Assembly: GCF_014764705.1 (NCBI RefSeq)
Contig: NZ_JACXXG010000008.1
Location: forward strand, 1-64,000
Source of the DNA: Stutzerimonas kunmingensis
GTDB taxonomy: Bacteria; Pseudomonadota; Gammaproteobacteria; Pseudomonadales; Pseudomonadaceae
Reading direction: 5' to 3'
Length of the DNA stretch: 64,000 nucleotides
Notes under the pieces: model-generated
Told to the model about the DNA's origin: nothing
The model's input: only the letters and a program-made list of their open reading frames with translations
Database searches by the model: none
Shown here: in pieces, positions 10,775-19,729 of the stretch
How the letters are laid out: each line of letters opens with the position of its first letter
Numbering within the stretch: position 1 is the first letter of the stretch
Made by a program: the position numbers and the translations under genes

Positions 10775-11599
10775 ATGCCTCGTGTCTTCGCCCTGCTGTT
10801 CGCCCTCGCCATTGCCCTGCCGGCCCATGCCGAAGGCTTCATCACCCGCCTGCTGAACAAACCCGTACCCGGCGGCGTTGCCGTGATCGAGCTAGGTGAC
10901 GGCGCTAGCGCACCGCAGGCTCGCTATCAGGGCAAGCCGACCCTGGTGGTGCGTGAGGATGGCAAACGCTGGATCGCCATCGTCGGCATCCCGCTGTCGG
11001 TGAAGCCGGGCGCGCAGCAGCTGGAGATCGATGGCCGTCCCCAAACCTTCCAGGTCGAGAGCCGCGACTATCGAGCGCAGCACATCACGCTGAAGAACCA
11101 GCGCCAGGTCAATCCGAATCCGGCAGACCTCAAGCGCATCGAGCGCGAATTGGACGAACAGACCCGCGCCTACCGGCAGTTCAGCGCCAACCAGCCAAGC
11201 AATCTGTTGTTCGATCGCCCGGTGGACGGCCCGCTGTCGTCGCCGTTCGGCCTGCGCCGCTTCTTCAACGGCGAGGAACGTAACCCGCACTCGGGCCTGG
11301 ATTTCGCCGCCAAGAGCGGCACGCCGATCAAGGCACCGGCGGCCGGCAAGGTCATACTCACCGGTGACTACTTCTTCAACGGCAAGACAGTCTTCGTCGA
11401 CCACGGCCAGGGGCTGATCAGCATGTTCTGCCATCTCTCCGAAATTGGCGCGAAGGTCGGCGACCAACTGGCGCGTGGCCAGGTGCTCGGCAAGGTCGGC
11501 GCGACCGGGCGTGCCACCGGCCCGCACCTGCACTGGAACGTGAGCCTGAACGATGCCCGTGTCGACCCGGCCATCTTCATCGGCGCGTACAAGCCTTGA
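10775..11599 (+). CDS. periplasmic M23-family metallopeptidase (LytM-type)
   Basis: 274 residues with a signal peptide (MPRVFALLFALAIALPAHA, cut near 19/20). A beta-rich N-terminal domain (about 25-105) precedes the M23 peptidase domain, where zinc ligands His172 and Asp176 (HSGLD) and the HLH motif at 251-253 are all present. The domain is therefore expected to be active against peptidoglycan cross-links rather than a degenerate EnvC or NlpD-type activator. It lies 103 bases after xseA; that spacer shows nothing clear. The gene for the isochorismatase-like hydrolase follows 23 bases later and may share the transcript. Confidence 0.9.
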   Translation: MPRVFALLFALAIALPAHAEGFITRLLNKPVPGGVAVIELGDGASAPQARYQGKPTLVVREDGKRWIAIVGIPLSVKPGAQQLEIDGRPQTFQVESRDYRAQHITLKNQRQVNPNPADLKRIERELDEQTRAYRQFSANQPSNLLFDRPVDGPLSSPFGLRRFFNGEERNPHSGLDFAAKSGTPIKAPAAGKVILTGDYFFNGKTVFVDHGQGLISMFCHLSEIGAKVGDQLARGQVLGKVGATGRATGPHLHWNVSLNDARVDPAIFIGAYKP

Positions 11600-11622
11600 A
11601 CACATCAAGAGGAACGACAGCG

Positions 11623-12165
11623 ATGCGCATCAAAGCGACGGACTCCACCCTGCTGATCATCGACATCCAGGAACGCCTGTTCCCGGTCATCCTCGACAAT
11701 GAAACCATGGCCGAGCACACCGCCTGGCTGCAGCAGGTGGCCCAGCGAGTCGGTGTGCCGGTGCTGCTGACCGAGCAGTACAGCAAGGGCCTCGGCCACA
11801 CGATTTCGGCTTTGCGTGACAACGTCGACGAGACCGCCATTGTCGAGAAGCTGCATTTTTCCGCGGCCGGCGACGGCGAACTATTCCAGCGCCCGGGTGG
11901 CGAACGCCGGCAGTTCGTCATCTGCGGCTGCGAGACTCACGTGTGCGTGCTGCAGACGGTGCTGGACCTGCGCGCCCGTGGCAACGAAGTCTTCGTCGTC
12001 GAAGAAGGCGTCAGCTCGCGGCGGGCCAGCGATAAGGCGCTGGCCCTGGAGCGCATGCGCCAGGCCGGCGCGGTGATCGTCTCGCGGGAGATGGTTGCCT
12101 TCGAATGGATGGAACGCGCCGGCACCGAACTGTTCAAGAGTATCAGCCGCGAATTTATCCGCTGA
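11623..12165 (+). CDS. isochorismatase-like cysteine hydrolase
   Basis: 180 residues from the ATG at 11623, which follows AAGAGGAACG. The catalytic triad of the family is intact: Asp14 in IIDIQERL, Lys76 in EKLHF and the nucleophile Cys108 in CGCETHVCVLQT. Members hydrolyse small amides or vinyl ethers, and the specificity cannot be read from these residues. No siderophore or nicotinate pathway genes are nearby, so true isochorismatase or nicotinamidase activity is unlikely but untested. It is followed by a strong stem-loop. Confidence 0.88.
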   Translation: MRIKATDSTLLIIDIQERLFPVILDNETMAEHTAWLQQVAQRVGVPVLLTEQYSKGLGHTISALRDNVDETAIVEKLHFSAAGDGELFQRPGGERRQFVICGCETHVCVLQTVLDLRARGNEVFVVEEGVSSRRASDKALALERMRQAGAVIVSREMVAFEWMERAGTELFKSISREFIR

Positions 12166-12187
12166 CCCAGCCACACCGACAAGCCGC

Positions 12188-12216
12188 CGCGGCCAAGGCA
12201 ATTTGCCAAGGCCGCG
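12188..12216 (+). terminator. stem-loop between the hydrolase and MscS-family genes
   Basis: CGCGGCC (12188-12194) pairs with GGCCGCG (12210-12216), and inside it GGCAA pairs with TTGCC across AA/AA internal loops. No U run follows, so it could be an attenuator or an mRNA structure rather than a full terminator. Confidence 0.45.
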
Positions 12217-12241
12217 CCCTCACCTCTCAATGGAGATTCAC

Positions 12242-13531
12242 ATGTCTGACGATCTGGCCGGCTGGCTGGACTGGCTCAGAGCCCACCCCGAACTGCAGAC
12301 GCTGCTTGCCAGTGCCACGCTGATCTTCGCCGCCTGGCTGTCCAATTGGATCGTCAAGCGCATCCTGGTGCGTGGCCTTTACCGTTTACTGCGCCACACC
12401 CGCGATGGCGAACTGCAGGATTTCGGCATCATCAAGCGGCTGTCGAACATCGTCCCGGCACTGGTGCTGTCGCTTGGCGTGACGACTGTACCGGGCCTGC
12501 CCGAAGCCGCGGTGACCGTGGTGCAGAACGTCTGCGGCGGCTTCATCGTGCTGACCATCGCGCTGGCGCTCGGCGCGGTGCTCGACATCATCAACGTGGT
12601 CTACCAACGCCGACCGGACGCCCGCCTGCACCCGATCAAGGGCTATCTGCAGGTGGTGAAGATCGTCATCTACGCGATCGCCACCATCCTCATCATCGCC
12701 ACTCTGATCGACCGTTCGCCGCTGATCCTGCTCTCCGGCCTCGGTGCCATGGCGGCGGTGCTGATGCTGATTTTCCAGGACACCCTGCTTTCGCTGGTGG
12801 CCAGCGTACAGATCACCTCCAACGACCTGATCCGCGTCGGCGACTGGGTGGAGATGCCGCAGCTCAATGCCGACGGCGACGTGATCGATATCGCGCTGCA
12901 TACCGTGAAGGTGCAGAACTGGGACAAGACCATCACCAGCATCCCGACCAAGCGCTTTATCTCGGATTCGTTCAAGAACTGGCGCGGCATGCAGGAAAGC
13001 GGCGGCCGGCGCATCAAGCGCAGCCTGTATCTGGATCAGCAGAGCGTGCATTTTCTCGATGCCGACGAGCGCAAGCGGCTGTATCGCTTTAGCCTGCTGG
13101 AGGATTACCTGGTCAACAAGCGCAAGGAGATCGACGAGTGGAACGCCAAGCTCGCCGAGCGTGGGCAGGACCCGGTCAACACCCGCAGGGTGACCAATCT
13201 CGGGACCTTCCGCGCCTATGTCGAGCGCTATCTGCGCGCCCACCCCGGCGTGCACCAGAACATGACGCTGATGGTGCGCCAGCTGAGCCCGACTGCGGAC
13301 GGCCTGCCACTGGAAATCTACTGTTTCACCAATACGGTGGCGTGGACGCAGTACGAAGCCATCCAGTCGGACATCTTCGACCACCTGCTGGCGATCCTGC
13401 CGGAATTCGGTCTGCGGGTATTCCAGCACCCAAGCGGCGGCGATGTACGCGATTGGCGCGATTCACTGCGCCAGCCGGGCGCGCCAGCATTGCAGCAACC
13501 GGAAGGACATCCGGCCGAGGAAAGAAGTTAA
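12242..13531 (+). CDS. MscS-family mechanosensitive channel (YbdG-like)
   Basis: 429 residues from the ATG at 12242, which follows TGGAGATTCAC; a Met four codons upstream is too close to that site. Hydrophobic segments near 18-35, 60-85, 90-115 and 135-185 form the membrane part. The pore-lining helix and MscS beta domain follow with LGAMAAVLMLIFQDTLLSLVASVQI and NDLIRVGDWVEM. The long cytoplasmic region (about 200-410) and a length near E. coli YbdG (415) suggest the YbdG or MscM-type subgroup, which opens under turgor stress to release solutes. A Gln- and Pro-rich tail ends the protein. Confidence 0.9.
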   Translation: MSDDLAGWLDWLRAHPELQTLLASATLIFAAWLSNWIVKRILVRGLYRLLRHTRDGELQDFGIIKRLSNIVPALVLSLGVTTVPGLPEAAVTVVQNVCGGFIVLTIALALGAVLDIINVVYQRRPDARLHPIKGYLQVVKIVIYAIATILIIATLIDRSPLILLSGLGAMAAVLMLIFQDTLLSLVASVQITSNDLIRVGDWVEMPQLNADGDVIDIALHTVKVQNWDKTITSIPTKRFISDSFKNWRGMQESGGRRIKRSLYLDQQSVHFLDADERKRLYRFSLLEDYLVNKRKEIDEWNAKLAERGQDPVNTRRVTNLGTFRAYVERYLRAHPGVHQNMTLMVRQLSPTADGLPLEIYCFTNTVAWTQYEAIQSDIFDHLLAILPEFGLRVFQHPSGGDVRDWRDSLRQPGAPALQQPEGHPAEERS

Positions 13532-13532
13532 T

Positions 13533-13652
13533 CGTAGGTTGGCGCTGAGGCACGAAGCCGCTGAAACCGCCTTGAGCGCTGCCCATGCGTCATCCCTGAT
13601 GCCAGCGCCGCGAGCCGCTCCAGCACGCCCCGCGCCTCAGCGCCAACCTACG
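13533..13652. repeat. 120-bp element bounded by perfect 19-bp inverted repeats
   Basis: CGTAGGTTGGCGCTGAGGC (13533-13551) is repeated exactly in inverted orientation at 13634-13652, enclosing 82 bases without a coding frame. I recall GTAGGTTGG-type ends as a dispersed intergenic repeat in proteobacteria. No target-site duplication is visible at the edges. It starts one base after the MscS-family stop codon, so it would form a large hairpin at the end of that transcript. Confidence 0.75.
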
Positions 13653-13655
13653 TCC

Positions 13656-13681
13656 GGAGCGAGGCGAACCCTCGCTCCTTT
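13656..13681. terminator. stem-loop between convergent mscS-type gene and oprC
   Basis: GGAGCGAGG (13656-13664) pairs with CCTCGCTCC (13670-13678) around CGAAC, with a short TTT on the plus side. Its place between two converging genes suits a shared terminator, though the U run is short. Confidence 0.55.
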
Positions 13682-13696
13682 ACCGCCGTTGTCTTG

Positions 13697-15892
13697 TTAG
13701 AAGCTCATGTCGACCCGCGCCCAGTAGGTGCGGCCCGGTTCGTTGACTCGGCTGGTGGGCTCAAGGCCGTAATCGGCGAAGCCCGCACTGCCGGCTAGAT
13801 TGAGATGCTCGCTGTAGGCCTTGTCCAGCAGGTTGTCGACGCCCGCACTGAGCTTGAAGTTCTTGTTCAGCCGGTAGGCGCCGTTGACTGCCAGCACGCC
13901 GAAGCCAGCGCTCTCGTCGAAGTCCTTGCCGACCACCGTGCCCTGGTTCTCTGCGACCCGCCCCTGCGAGGCGACCATGCGCCAGAGGCCACTGGTGCTC
14001 CAGTTGTCTCGCTCGTAGGTCAGGCCCAGACGTCCTTCCAGTGGCGGGATCTGCGGCATGGCACGATCGTCGCTGCGGTTCTTGCCCCAGGCATAGGCCA
14101 GGCTCGCATCACCCTTCCAGTTGCTGGTGAAACGGTAGCTGGCGCCCATCTCGGCTCCAGCGATGGTAGCGTCGATGTTGCTGACCTCGGCGCGGAGCAT
14201 GCCGGGCATTACGCCGGGCACATAGCTGAACAGAATGTAATCCTCGACCAGGCCGGCATAGGCGGAAACCCAGGCCTCCAGCGGCCCCTTGGCGTATTGC
14301 AGGCCGACGTCCAGCTGCGTGGTCTTCTCCGGCCGCACCGAGTCGAAGGGTTGCAGCGTGCCCACCGGGCCGGGATTGGAAACGAATAGCTCCCAATAGT
14401 CGGGGAAGCGTTCGGCATGGCCGAGGCCGGCATACCAGGTCGCAGGCAGGCTGACGAGTTCCTCCTCATAGCGCAGGAAGCCGCTGTAGAGCGTGTCGCG
14501 ACGCGTTTCACCGGCAGTAGGGTTGTCCCAGTTGCGGGAAACGATGGGCATGCTCGAAGCGTCATGGCTGCGGAAGAACTCGCGCTCGTCGGTCGCTTCG
14601 TGCATGTCCAGGCGCAGGCCGCTGATGAGCTTCTCGCGCTCGCTGAGCTGCCAGGTCAGCTCGCCGAAGACGCCGTAGCTGTGCAGCATCGCGTCCGGCA
14701 CCCAGGGCAGTGCGTCGCTTCCCGCAGCGGTGACCATCTGGTTGGCGGCGCCGGCCGGGTTCATGACCTTGCGGTGCTCGCTACGCTGGGCATCGACCCC
14801 GGCCTTGAGCTCGACATCCGTCCATTGCCAGGTGCCGACCAGCCGGCCACCCAGCGTACGCCGGTCGACCCGCGACAGCGTCGGGTTGGGCATCATCATC
14901 GACGGCACGAAATCGCGCAGGCTGTAGTTGTCCATGATGTGGTCGGCGTAGTTGTAGTAGACCTGCGCCTCCAGCCCGTAGAAGGTCTCGCCGAGATTGG
15001 TCTTCTCGAAGCGCAGCCCCAGGCTCTCACGCTGGAACTGGCTGCCGTCCATGCCGCGCCCGGCATAGCGTGCGTAGCCATCGCCGCGACCGGCGGTCAG
15101 CTCGACCAAGGTGTCCGCATCCGGCGTCCAGCCCAGGGCGATGTCGGTGTTCCACTTGTCGTAACGCGATGGCACGGTATCGCCGTTGCCATCGGCGTAA
15201 TCGTCAGCCTGGGAGCTGTTGGCCATCAGCCGGGCATAGCCCTGACTGTTGCCGGCGGCGGCGTCCAGGTTGCGGTCGAAGCGACCGTTGGAGGCGGTCA
15301 GCAAGCTGCCGTTGAGGCGGTAATCCGGCTCGCTGAACTGCTCCGGCTCGCGCTCGAAGAGCACGGTGGCGGCCGAGGCACCTGGCCCCCAGAGCACGCT
15401 CTGCGGCCCTTTGATGACCGTGAGCTTGTCGAAGGTGTCCGGGCTGATGTACGAGCTCGGCGAGTCCATGCGATTCGGGCAGGCGCCGAGCATCTCGCCG
15501 CCGTTGGAGAGCAGTTTCAGGCGCGAGCCGAACATGCCGCGGAACACCGGATCGCCGTTGACGCCGCCGTTGCGCACGGCGGAAAAGCCGGGAATGGTCT
15601 TCAGGTAGTCGGCACCGTCGCTGGCCGGCATCGGCTGACGGGGAATCTTGGGATCGGTCACCACGGTCAGCGGGGACTGCTGGCCGACGCCGGTAATGAC
15701 CATCGGCGCCAGCTCGACGGCATCGGATTGCTCCGCATGAGCGGAGTGATCGACTTCGGCTGCCAGCGCGCTGCCGGCGAGCATTCCGAGCAGAGCCGCA
15801 TGGGCGAACTGCCAGCGCAGGCGGGACGGTTGGATCGAAAAACGCTCAGACAGGCGCGCATGCGCCTTACAGCCATGAGTAATGCTGGACAT
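13697..15892 (-). CDS. oprC: TonB-dependent copper receptor OprC
   Basis: 731 residues from the ATG at 15892. A signal peptide ends near residue 45 (GMLAGSALA), a plug domain follows (about 60-190), and a 22-strand barrel ends in the aromatic RTYWARVDMSF. The copper-site residues described for P. aeruginosa OprC are conserved: a CxxxM motif (Cys138, Met142 in GACPNRMD) and HxM (His318, Met320 in ADHIMDN). It should bind copper at the cell surface and import it with TonB energy. It lies 53 bases downstream of the DUF2946 gene on the same strand. The regulation expected from relatives is repression by copper, but I see no recognisable copper box. Confidence 0.95.
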   Translation of the reverse strand: MSSITHGCKAHARLSERFSIQPSRLRWQFAHAALLGMLAGSALAAEVDHSAHAEQSDAVELAPMVITGVGQQSPLTVVTDPKIPRQPMPASDGADYLKTIPGFSAVRNGGVNGDPVFRGMFGSRLKLLSNGGEMLGACPNRMDSPSSYISPDTFDKLTVIKGPQSVLWGPGASAATVLFEREPEQFSEPDYRLNGSLLTASNGRFDRNLDAAAGNSQGYARLMANSSQADDYADGNGDTVPSRYDKWNTDIALGWTPDADTLVELTAGRGDGYARYAGRGMDGSQFQRESLGLRFEKTNLGETFYGLEAQVYYNYADHIMDNYSLRDFVPSMMMPNPTLSRVDRRTLGGRLVGTWQWTDVELKAGVDAQRSEHRKVMNPAGAANQMVTAAGSDALPWVPDAMLHSYGVFGELTWQLSEREKLISGLRLDMHEATDEREFFRSHDASSMPIVSRNWDNPTAGETRRDTLYSGFLRYEEELVSLPATWYAGLGHAERFPDYWELFVSNPGPVGTLQPFDSVRPEKTTQLDVGLQYAKGPLEAWVSAYAGLVEDYILFSYVPGVMPGMLRAEVSNIDATIAGAEMGASYRFTSNWKGDASLAYAWGKNRSDDRAMPQIPPLEGRLGLTYERDNWSTSGLWRMVASQGRVAENQGTVVGKDFDESAGFGVLAVNGAYRLNKNFKLSAGVDNLLDKAYSEHLNLAGSAGFADYGLEPTSRVNEPGRTYWARVDMSF

Positions 15893-15945
15893 AGGAACTT
15901 CCACTTCTGCATGTGATTTGGCCGCCACGAGGCGGCTGATGGCGA

Positions 15946-16329
15946 TCAGCAGTGGAAATGCGGTGGAGCGCGGGGATGGCCGCTGCTGCGGCGCAGCGCT
16001 GGCGGCAGCGGTTGTTCGGGAAGTGACTGGATATAGCCCGGCTCGTGCCGCGGCAGAACCAGGTGAACGGACAAGCTGAGCGGCGGGTTAACGGTCAGCA
16101 GCTCGCAGTAGCCGCAGAGTTCGAGCGCGGTCAGCCAAGCGGGTTCGCCCGCGCGCGCCGGGCCATGATGACCGTGAGCGGAGGATTCATGCTCGGCGTG
16201 GTGGTGATGTTCGCTGACCTCGGCGGCCTGAGCGGCCTGGACTGCCGAATACAACGGGCCGACATGGATCATCAGCATGGCGAACAGGCCAAGCCAAATG
16301 CTCATTGTCGAATACCGTTTGCGTGTCAC
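15946..16329 (-). CDS. DUF2946 family His-rich protein, probably periplasmic
   Basis: 127 residues starting at a GTG that has GAAGG upstream; an internal ATG (residue 9, at 16305) is the alternative. A single hydrophobic N-terminal segment (about 10-36) looks like a signal peptide or anchor. Next comes a His-rich stretch at 41-55 (EHHHHAEHESSAHGHH), then LCGYCELLTVNPPL with CxxC at 72-75, which is the DUF2946 signature, and a tail ending PPHFHC. The metal-binding composition and its place directly before oprC suggest a role in copper handling, perhaps passing copper on from OprC. That role is inference; the family has no established function. Confidence 0.85.
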   Translation of the reverse strand: MTRKRYSTMSIWLGLFAMLMIHVGPLYSAVQAAQAAEVSEHHHHAEHESSAHGHHGPARAGEPAWLTALELCGYCELLTVNPPLSLSVHLVLPRHEPGYIQSLPEQPLPPALRRSSGHPRAPPHFHC

Positions 16330-16613
16330 CTGCGTGGCCTTCGTGACATGACCCTATGGAATGGCTGGATGATCGCACAGCCTTTTCGCGCCGTCCGCTG
16401 CGACATGAGGCCGCAACAGAGTCGAGCAATCAATCTTCTCTTTTCACCTTCGGACCAGCACAAATCACCTACAAGGTCTGAATACAGCAATAAACAATCA
16501 ATTTTCTATCAGGACTTGCAAGACCCAACCATGAAGCAATAGCTTTGCACCATAAACCACTGCCCGTACTGGGCAAACAAGTTGCTAGCTCGAGCTTTAC
16601 CTGGGGAAACGCC

Positions 16614-18284
16614 ATGACCATGCTCAAGAACCCATCGAAAAAATACCGCGCCTTTCCGGCCATCGATATTCCGGATCGCACCTGGCCGTCCAAGTCGATC
16701 ACCCAGGCACCGATCTGGCTGAGCTCAGATCTGCGCGATGGCAACCAGTCGCTGATCGAGCCGATGGATGCCGCGAAGAAGATGCGTTTTTTCAAGACGC
16801 TTGTGCAGGTTGGCATCAAGGAAATAGAGGTCGGCTTCCCCTCTGCCTCACAGACCGACTTCGACTTCGTCCGCGAGCTGATCGAAGGTGGGCACATCCC
16901 CGACGACGTCACTATCCAGGTGCTGACCCAGGCCCGTGAAGATTTGATCACACGCACCTTCGAATCACTGAAGGGCGCCAAGCAGGCCATCGTCCACTAC
17001 TACAACGCCACCGCGCCGAGCTTCCGCCGCATCGTCTTCAACCAGGACAAGGCCGGCGTGATAAACATCGCGGTCAACGCGGCGCAGATCATCAAGCGCC
17101 TGGCTGCGCAGAACCCGGAAACCGCGTGGCGCTTCGAGTACTCGCCGGAGATCTTCAGCTCCACCGAGCCGGAATTCGCGGTCGAGGTATGCAACGCCGT
17201 GATCGAGGTGTTCCAGCCGACTCCTGAGCAGAAGCTGATCCTCAACCTGCCGGCCACGGTGGAAGCCGCCACACCCAATATCTACGCCGACCAGATCGAG
17301 TGGTTCTGCCGCCACGTCGACCGTCGCGACAGCGTGCTGGTCAGCCTGCACACCCACAACGACCGCGGCACCGGCGTGGCCGCCACCGAGCTGGGCCTGA
17401 TGGCCGGCGCTGATCGCGTCGAAGGCTGCCTGTTCGGCAATGGCGAGCGCACCGGCAACGTCGACCTGGTCACCGTGGCGCTGAACATGTACACCCAGGG
17501 CATCGACCCGCAACTGGACTTCTCCGACATCGACGCCGTGCGCAAGGTGGTGGAGGAATGCAACCAGTTGCCGGTACACCCGCGCCACCCCTATGTCGGT
17601 GATCTGGTGCATACCGCGTTCTCCGGCTCGCACCAGGATGCGATCCGCAAGGGCTTTTCCCTGCAGGACCCGGAAGGCGTCTGGGAGGTGCCGTATCTGC
17701 CGATCGACCCGGCCGACATCGGCCGCAGCTACGAGGCGGTGATTCGCGTCAACAGCCAGTCCGGCAAGGGCGGCATCACCTTCCTGCTCGAGCAGGAATA
17801 CGGCATCAGCCTGCCGCGGCGCATGCAGATCGAGTTCAGCCAGGTGGTGCAGAAGGAAACCGACCGCCTGGGCCTAGAGATGAGTGCCAAACAGATCTAC
17901 GCGCTGCTGGAAGCCGAGTACCTGCAGGCCACCGCGCCGTACACGCTCAAGGGCCATCGTCTGCAGGAAGAGAACGGCACCAGTGCGGTGGATGTGGAAG
18001 TCGCGACCGATGGCGAGATCGCTCACTGGCGCGGCATCGGCAAGGGGCCGCTGGAAGCGCTGGTCGCCGCGTTGCCAGTGAAGCTGGAGATCATGGACTA
18101 CCACGAGCATTCCATCGGCGCCGGCAGCAACGCCAAGGCCGCTGCTTATATCGAGGTACGCCTGGACGGCGAGCGCCCGCTGCACGGTATCGGCATCGAC
18201 GAAAACATCACTACCGCCAGCATCCGTGCGCTGTTCAGTGCCATGAACCGGGCCTTGCGAGAGACGCAGGAGCAGGCCGCGTGA
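16614..18284 (+). CDS. leuA: 2-isopropylmalate synthase LeuA
   Basis: Condenses 2-oxoisovalerate with acetyl-CoA in the first step of leucine synthesis. 556 residues from the ATG at 16614 behind GGGGAAAC, the length of the long pseudomonad and actinobacterial form. The catalytic RDGNQ is at 41-45 and the metal-binding HTHND is near 244-248. The C-terminal LeuA dimer domain (about 420-550) is the leucine-feedback site. The 284-base upstream gap towards the DUF2946 gene contains a three-codon ATG-AAG-CAA-TAG and a small TGCCC/GGGCA stem, neither convincing as an attenuator. No other leucine gene is linked. Confidence 0.97.
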   Translation: MTMLKNPSKKYRAFPAIDIPDRTWPSKSITQAPIWLSSDLRDGNQSLIEPMDAAKKMRFFKTLVQVGIKEIEVGFPSASQTDFDFVRELIEGGHIPDDVTIQVLTQAREDLITRTFESLKGAKQAIVHYYNATAPSFRRIVFNQDKAGVINIAVNAAQIIKRLAAQNPETAWRFEYSPEIFSSTEPEFAVEVCNAVIEVFQPTPEQKLILNLPATVEAATPNIYADQIEWFCRHVDRRDSVLVSLHTHNDRGTGVAATELGLMAGADRVEGCLFGNGERTGNVDLVTVALNMYTQGIDPQLDFSDIDAVRKVVEECNQLPVHPRHPYVGDLVHTAFSGSHQDAIRKGFSLQDPEGVWEVPYLPIDPADIGRSYEAVIRVNSQSGKGGITFLLEQEYGISLPRRMQIEFSQVVQKETDRLGLEMSAKQIYALLEAEYLQATAPYTLKGHRLQEENGTSAVDVEVATDGEIAHWRGIGKGPLEALVAALPVKLEIMDYHEHSIGAGSNAKAAAYIEVRLDGERPLHGIGIDENITTASIRALFSAMNRALRETQEQAA

Positions 18285-18292
18285 GCCCCTGC

Positions 18293-18372
18293 GGCGAGCC
18301 CATCGGGCTCGCCATTCCTGAGCGCCACGCCGGCAAGCTCGTCCCGCCGGCGCCATCACCGATGGCGCCGGC
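18293..18372 (+). terminator. two perfect stem-loops after leuA
   Basis: GGCGAGCCC (18293-18301) pairs with GGGCTCGCC (18305-18313). GCCGGCGCCATC (18346-18357) pairs with GATGGCGCCGGC (18361-18372). Neither has a proper U run. The 300 bases between leuA and the alcohol dehydrogenase gene hold nothing else that I can identify. Confidence 0.55.
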
Positions 18373-18584
18373 ACATTGTTGCGACGCCGCCACGCGTCGC
18401 CGGTCGCGCCCGACTGCGGTGAGCGACTGAACTGTTCGCCTCCCAATACCCTCCCAACTCAGTCAGCCAGGCCACGGCAATTCGGCAGAAACACGTCAGC
18501 CATCGGCAGGATTGTGCAAACGCTCCTGTTTCCGGTGCCATTAGGCTTGGCCTCTGCAAATCCCGAACGAACAAAGGAGCCGTC

Positions 18585-19640
18585 ATGAGCAACAGCATCG
18601 GTTACGCCGCCCTCGACCCGAGCGCCCCGCTCGCCCCCTACTCGTTTTCGCGCCGCGAAGTTGGGCCTAACGATGTACGGATCGAGATTCTCTTCTGCGG
18701 CGTCTGCCATTCGGACCTGCATACCGCACGCAATGAGTGGAACAACACGCTGTATCCATCCGTGCCCGGCCACGAGATCGTCGGCCGCGTGAGCGCGGTC
18801 GGCGCGAACGTCAGCCAGTTCAAGGCGGGCGATATCGCCGGCGTCGGCTGCCTGGTCGACAGCTGCCGCAGCTGCTCCTCCTGTGGCGAGGGGCTGGAGC
18901 AGTATTGCGAGAACGGCTTCGTCGGCACCTACAACGGTCCAGCCTTCGGCGGTGGCGAGAACACCCTTGGCGGCTATTCCGACAACATCGTGGTGGACGA
19001 AAAGTACGTGCTACGCATCAACCACACCGACAACCTCGCCGCCGTCGCGCCGCTGCTTTGCGCGGGCATCACCACCTACTCGCCGCTGCGCCAGTGGAAG
19101 GTCGGCCCGGGGCAGAAGGTCGGTGTAGTTGGCCTCGGCGGGCTCGGCCATATGGCGGTGAAGATCGCCAACGCCATGGGTGCAAAGGTGGTGCTGTTCA
19201 CCACCTCGCCGGACAAGCGGGAAGATGCGCTGCGCCTCGGCGCGTCGGAAGTGGTGGTGTCGAAGAACAAGGAGGAGATGGCTGCGCACGTCAACAGCTT
19301 CGACTTCATTCTCAACACCGTTGCCGCGCCACATAACCTCGATGCGTTCGTGAATCTGCTCAAGCGCGACGCCACGATGACGCTGGTCGGCGCACCGGCT
19401 TCGCCGCACCCCTCACCCAGCGTGTTCGGCCTGATCTTCAAGCGCCGCCGCATCGCCGGCTCGCTGATCGGCGGCATCGCCGAAACCCAGGAGATGCTCG
19501 ACTTCTGCGCCGAGCACGGCATCGTCTCGGACATCGAGATGATCCGCATGCAGGACATCAACGAAGCCTACGAGCGCATGCTCAAGAGCGACGTGAAGTA
19601 CCGCTTCGTCATCGACATGGCCACCCTGAAAGCGGCCTGA
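18585..19640 (+). CDS. zinc-dependent NAD(P)-alcohol dehydrogenase (YahK/cinnamyl type)
   Basis: 351 residues. The catalytic zinc site uses Cys41 (GVCHSDLH) and His63-Glu64 (PGHEIVGRV). The structural zinc lobe has Cys94, 97, 100 and 108 (CRSCSSCGEGLEQYC). The Rossmann motif GLGGLGHMAVK is near 176-187. This arrangement matches the YahK/YjgB-like broad-range aldehyde reductases, which usually prefer NADPH. It has an AAAGGAG ribosome site and stands alone between leuA and the YigM-like transporter, so the substrate is open. Confidence 0.92.
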   Translation: MSNSIGYAALDPSAPLAPYSFSRREVGPNDVRIEILFCGVCHSDLHTARNEWNNTLYPSVPGHEIVGRVSAVGANVSQFKAGDIAGVGCLVDSCRSCSSCGEGLEQYCENGFVGTYNGPAFGGGENTLGGYSDNIVVDEKYVLRINHTDNLAAVAPLLCAGITTYSPLRQWKVGPGQKVGVVGLGGLGHMAVKIANAMGAKVVLFTTSPDKREDALRLGASEVVVSKNKEEMAAHVNSFDFILNTVAAPHNLDAFVNLLKRDATMTLVGAPASPHPSPSVFGLIFKRRRIAGSLIGGIAETQEMLDFCAEHGIVSDIEMIRMQDINEAYERMLKSDVKYRFVIDMATLKAA

Positions 19641-19729
19641 CCGCTCGGCTGGCGAGCCTGCGGGCGCGCCAGCCCTTCCCTCTTTCATGCGCAGCCGCTA
19701 AGGTCGCCGGCCTTCGTCGTGGAGGCGGT

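Noticed and set aside
16531-16542. ATG-AAG-CAA-TAG mini-frame before leuA as a leucine attenuator
   Set aside because: It has no leucine codons and no alternative terminator stem follows it.
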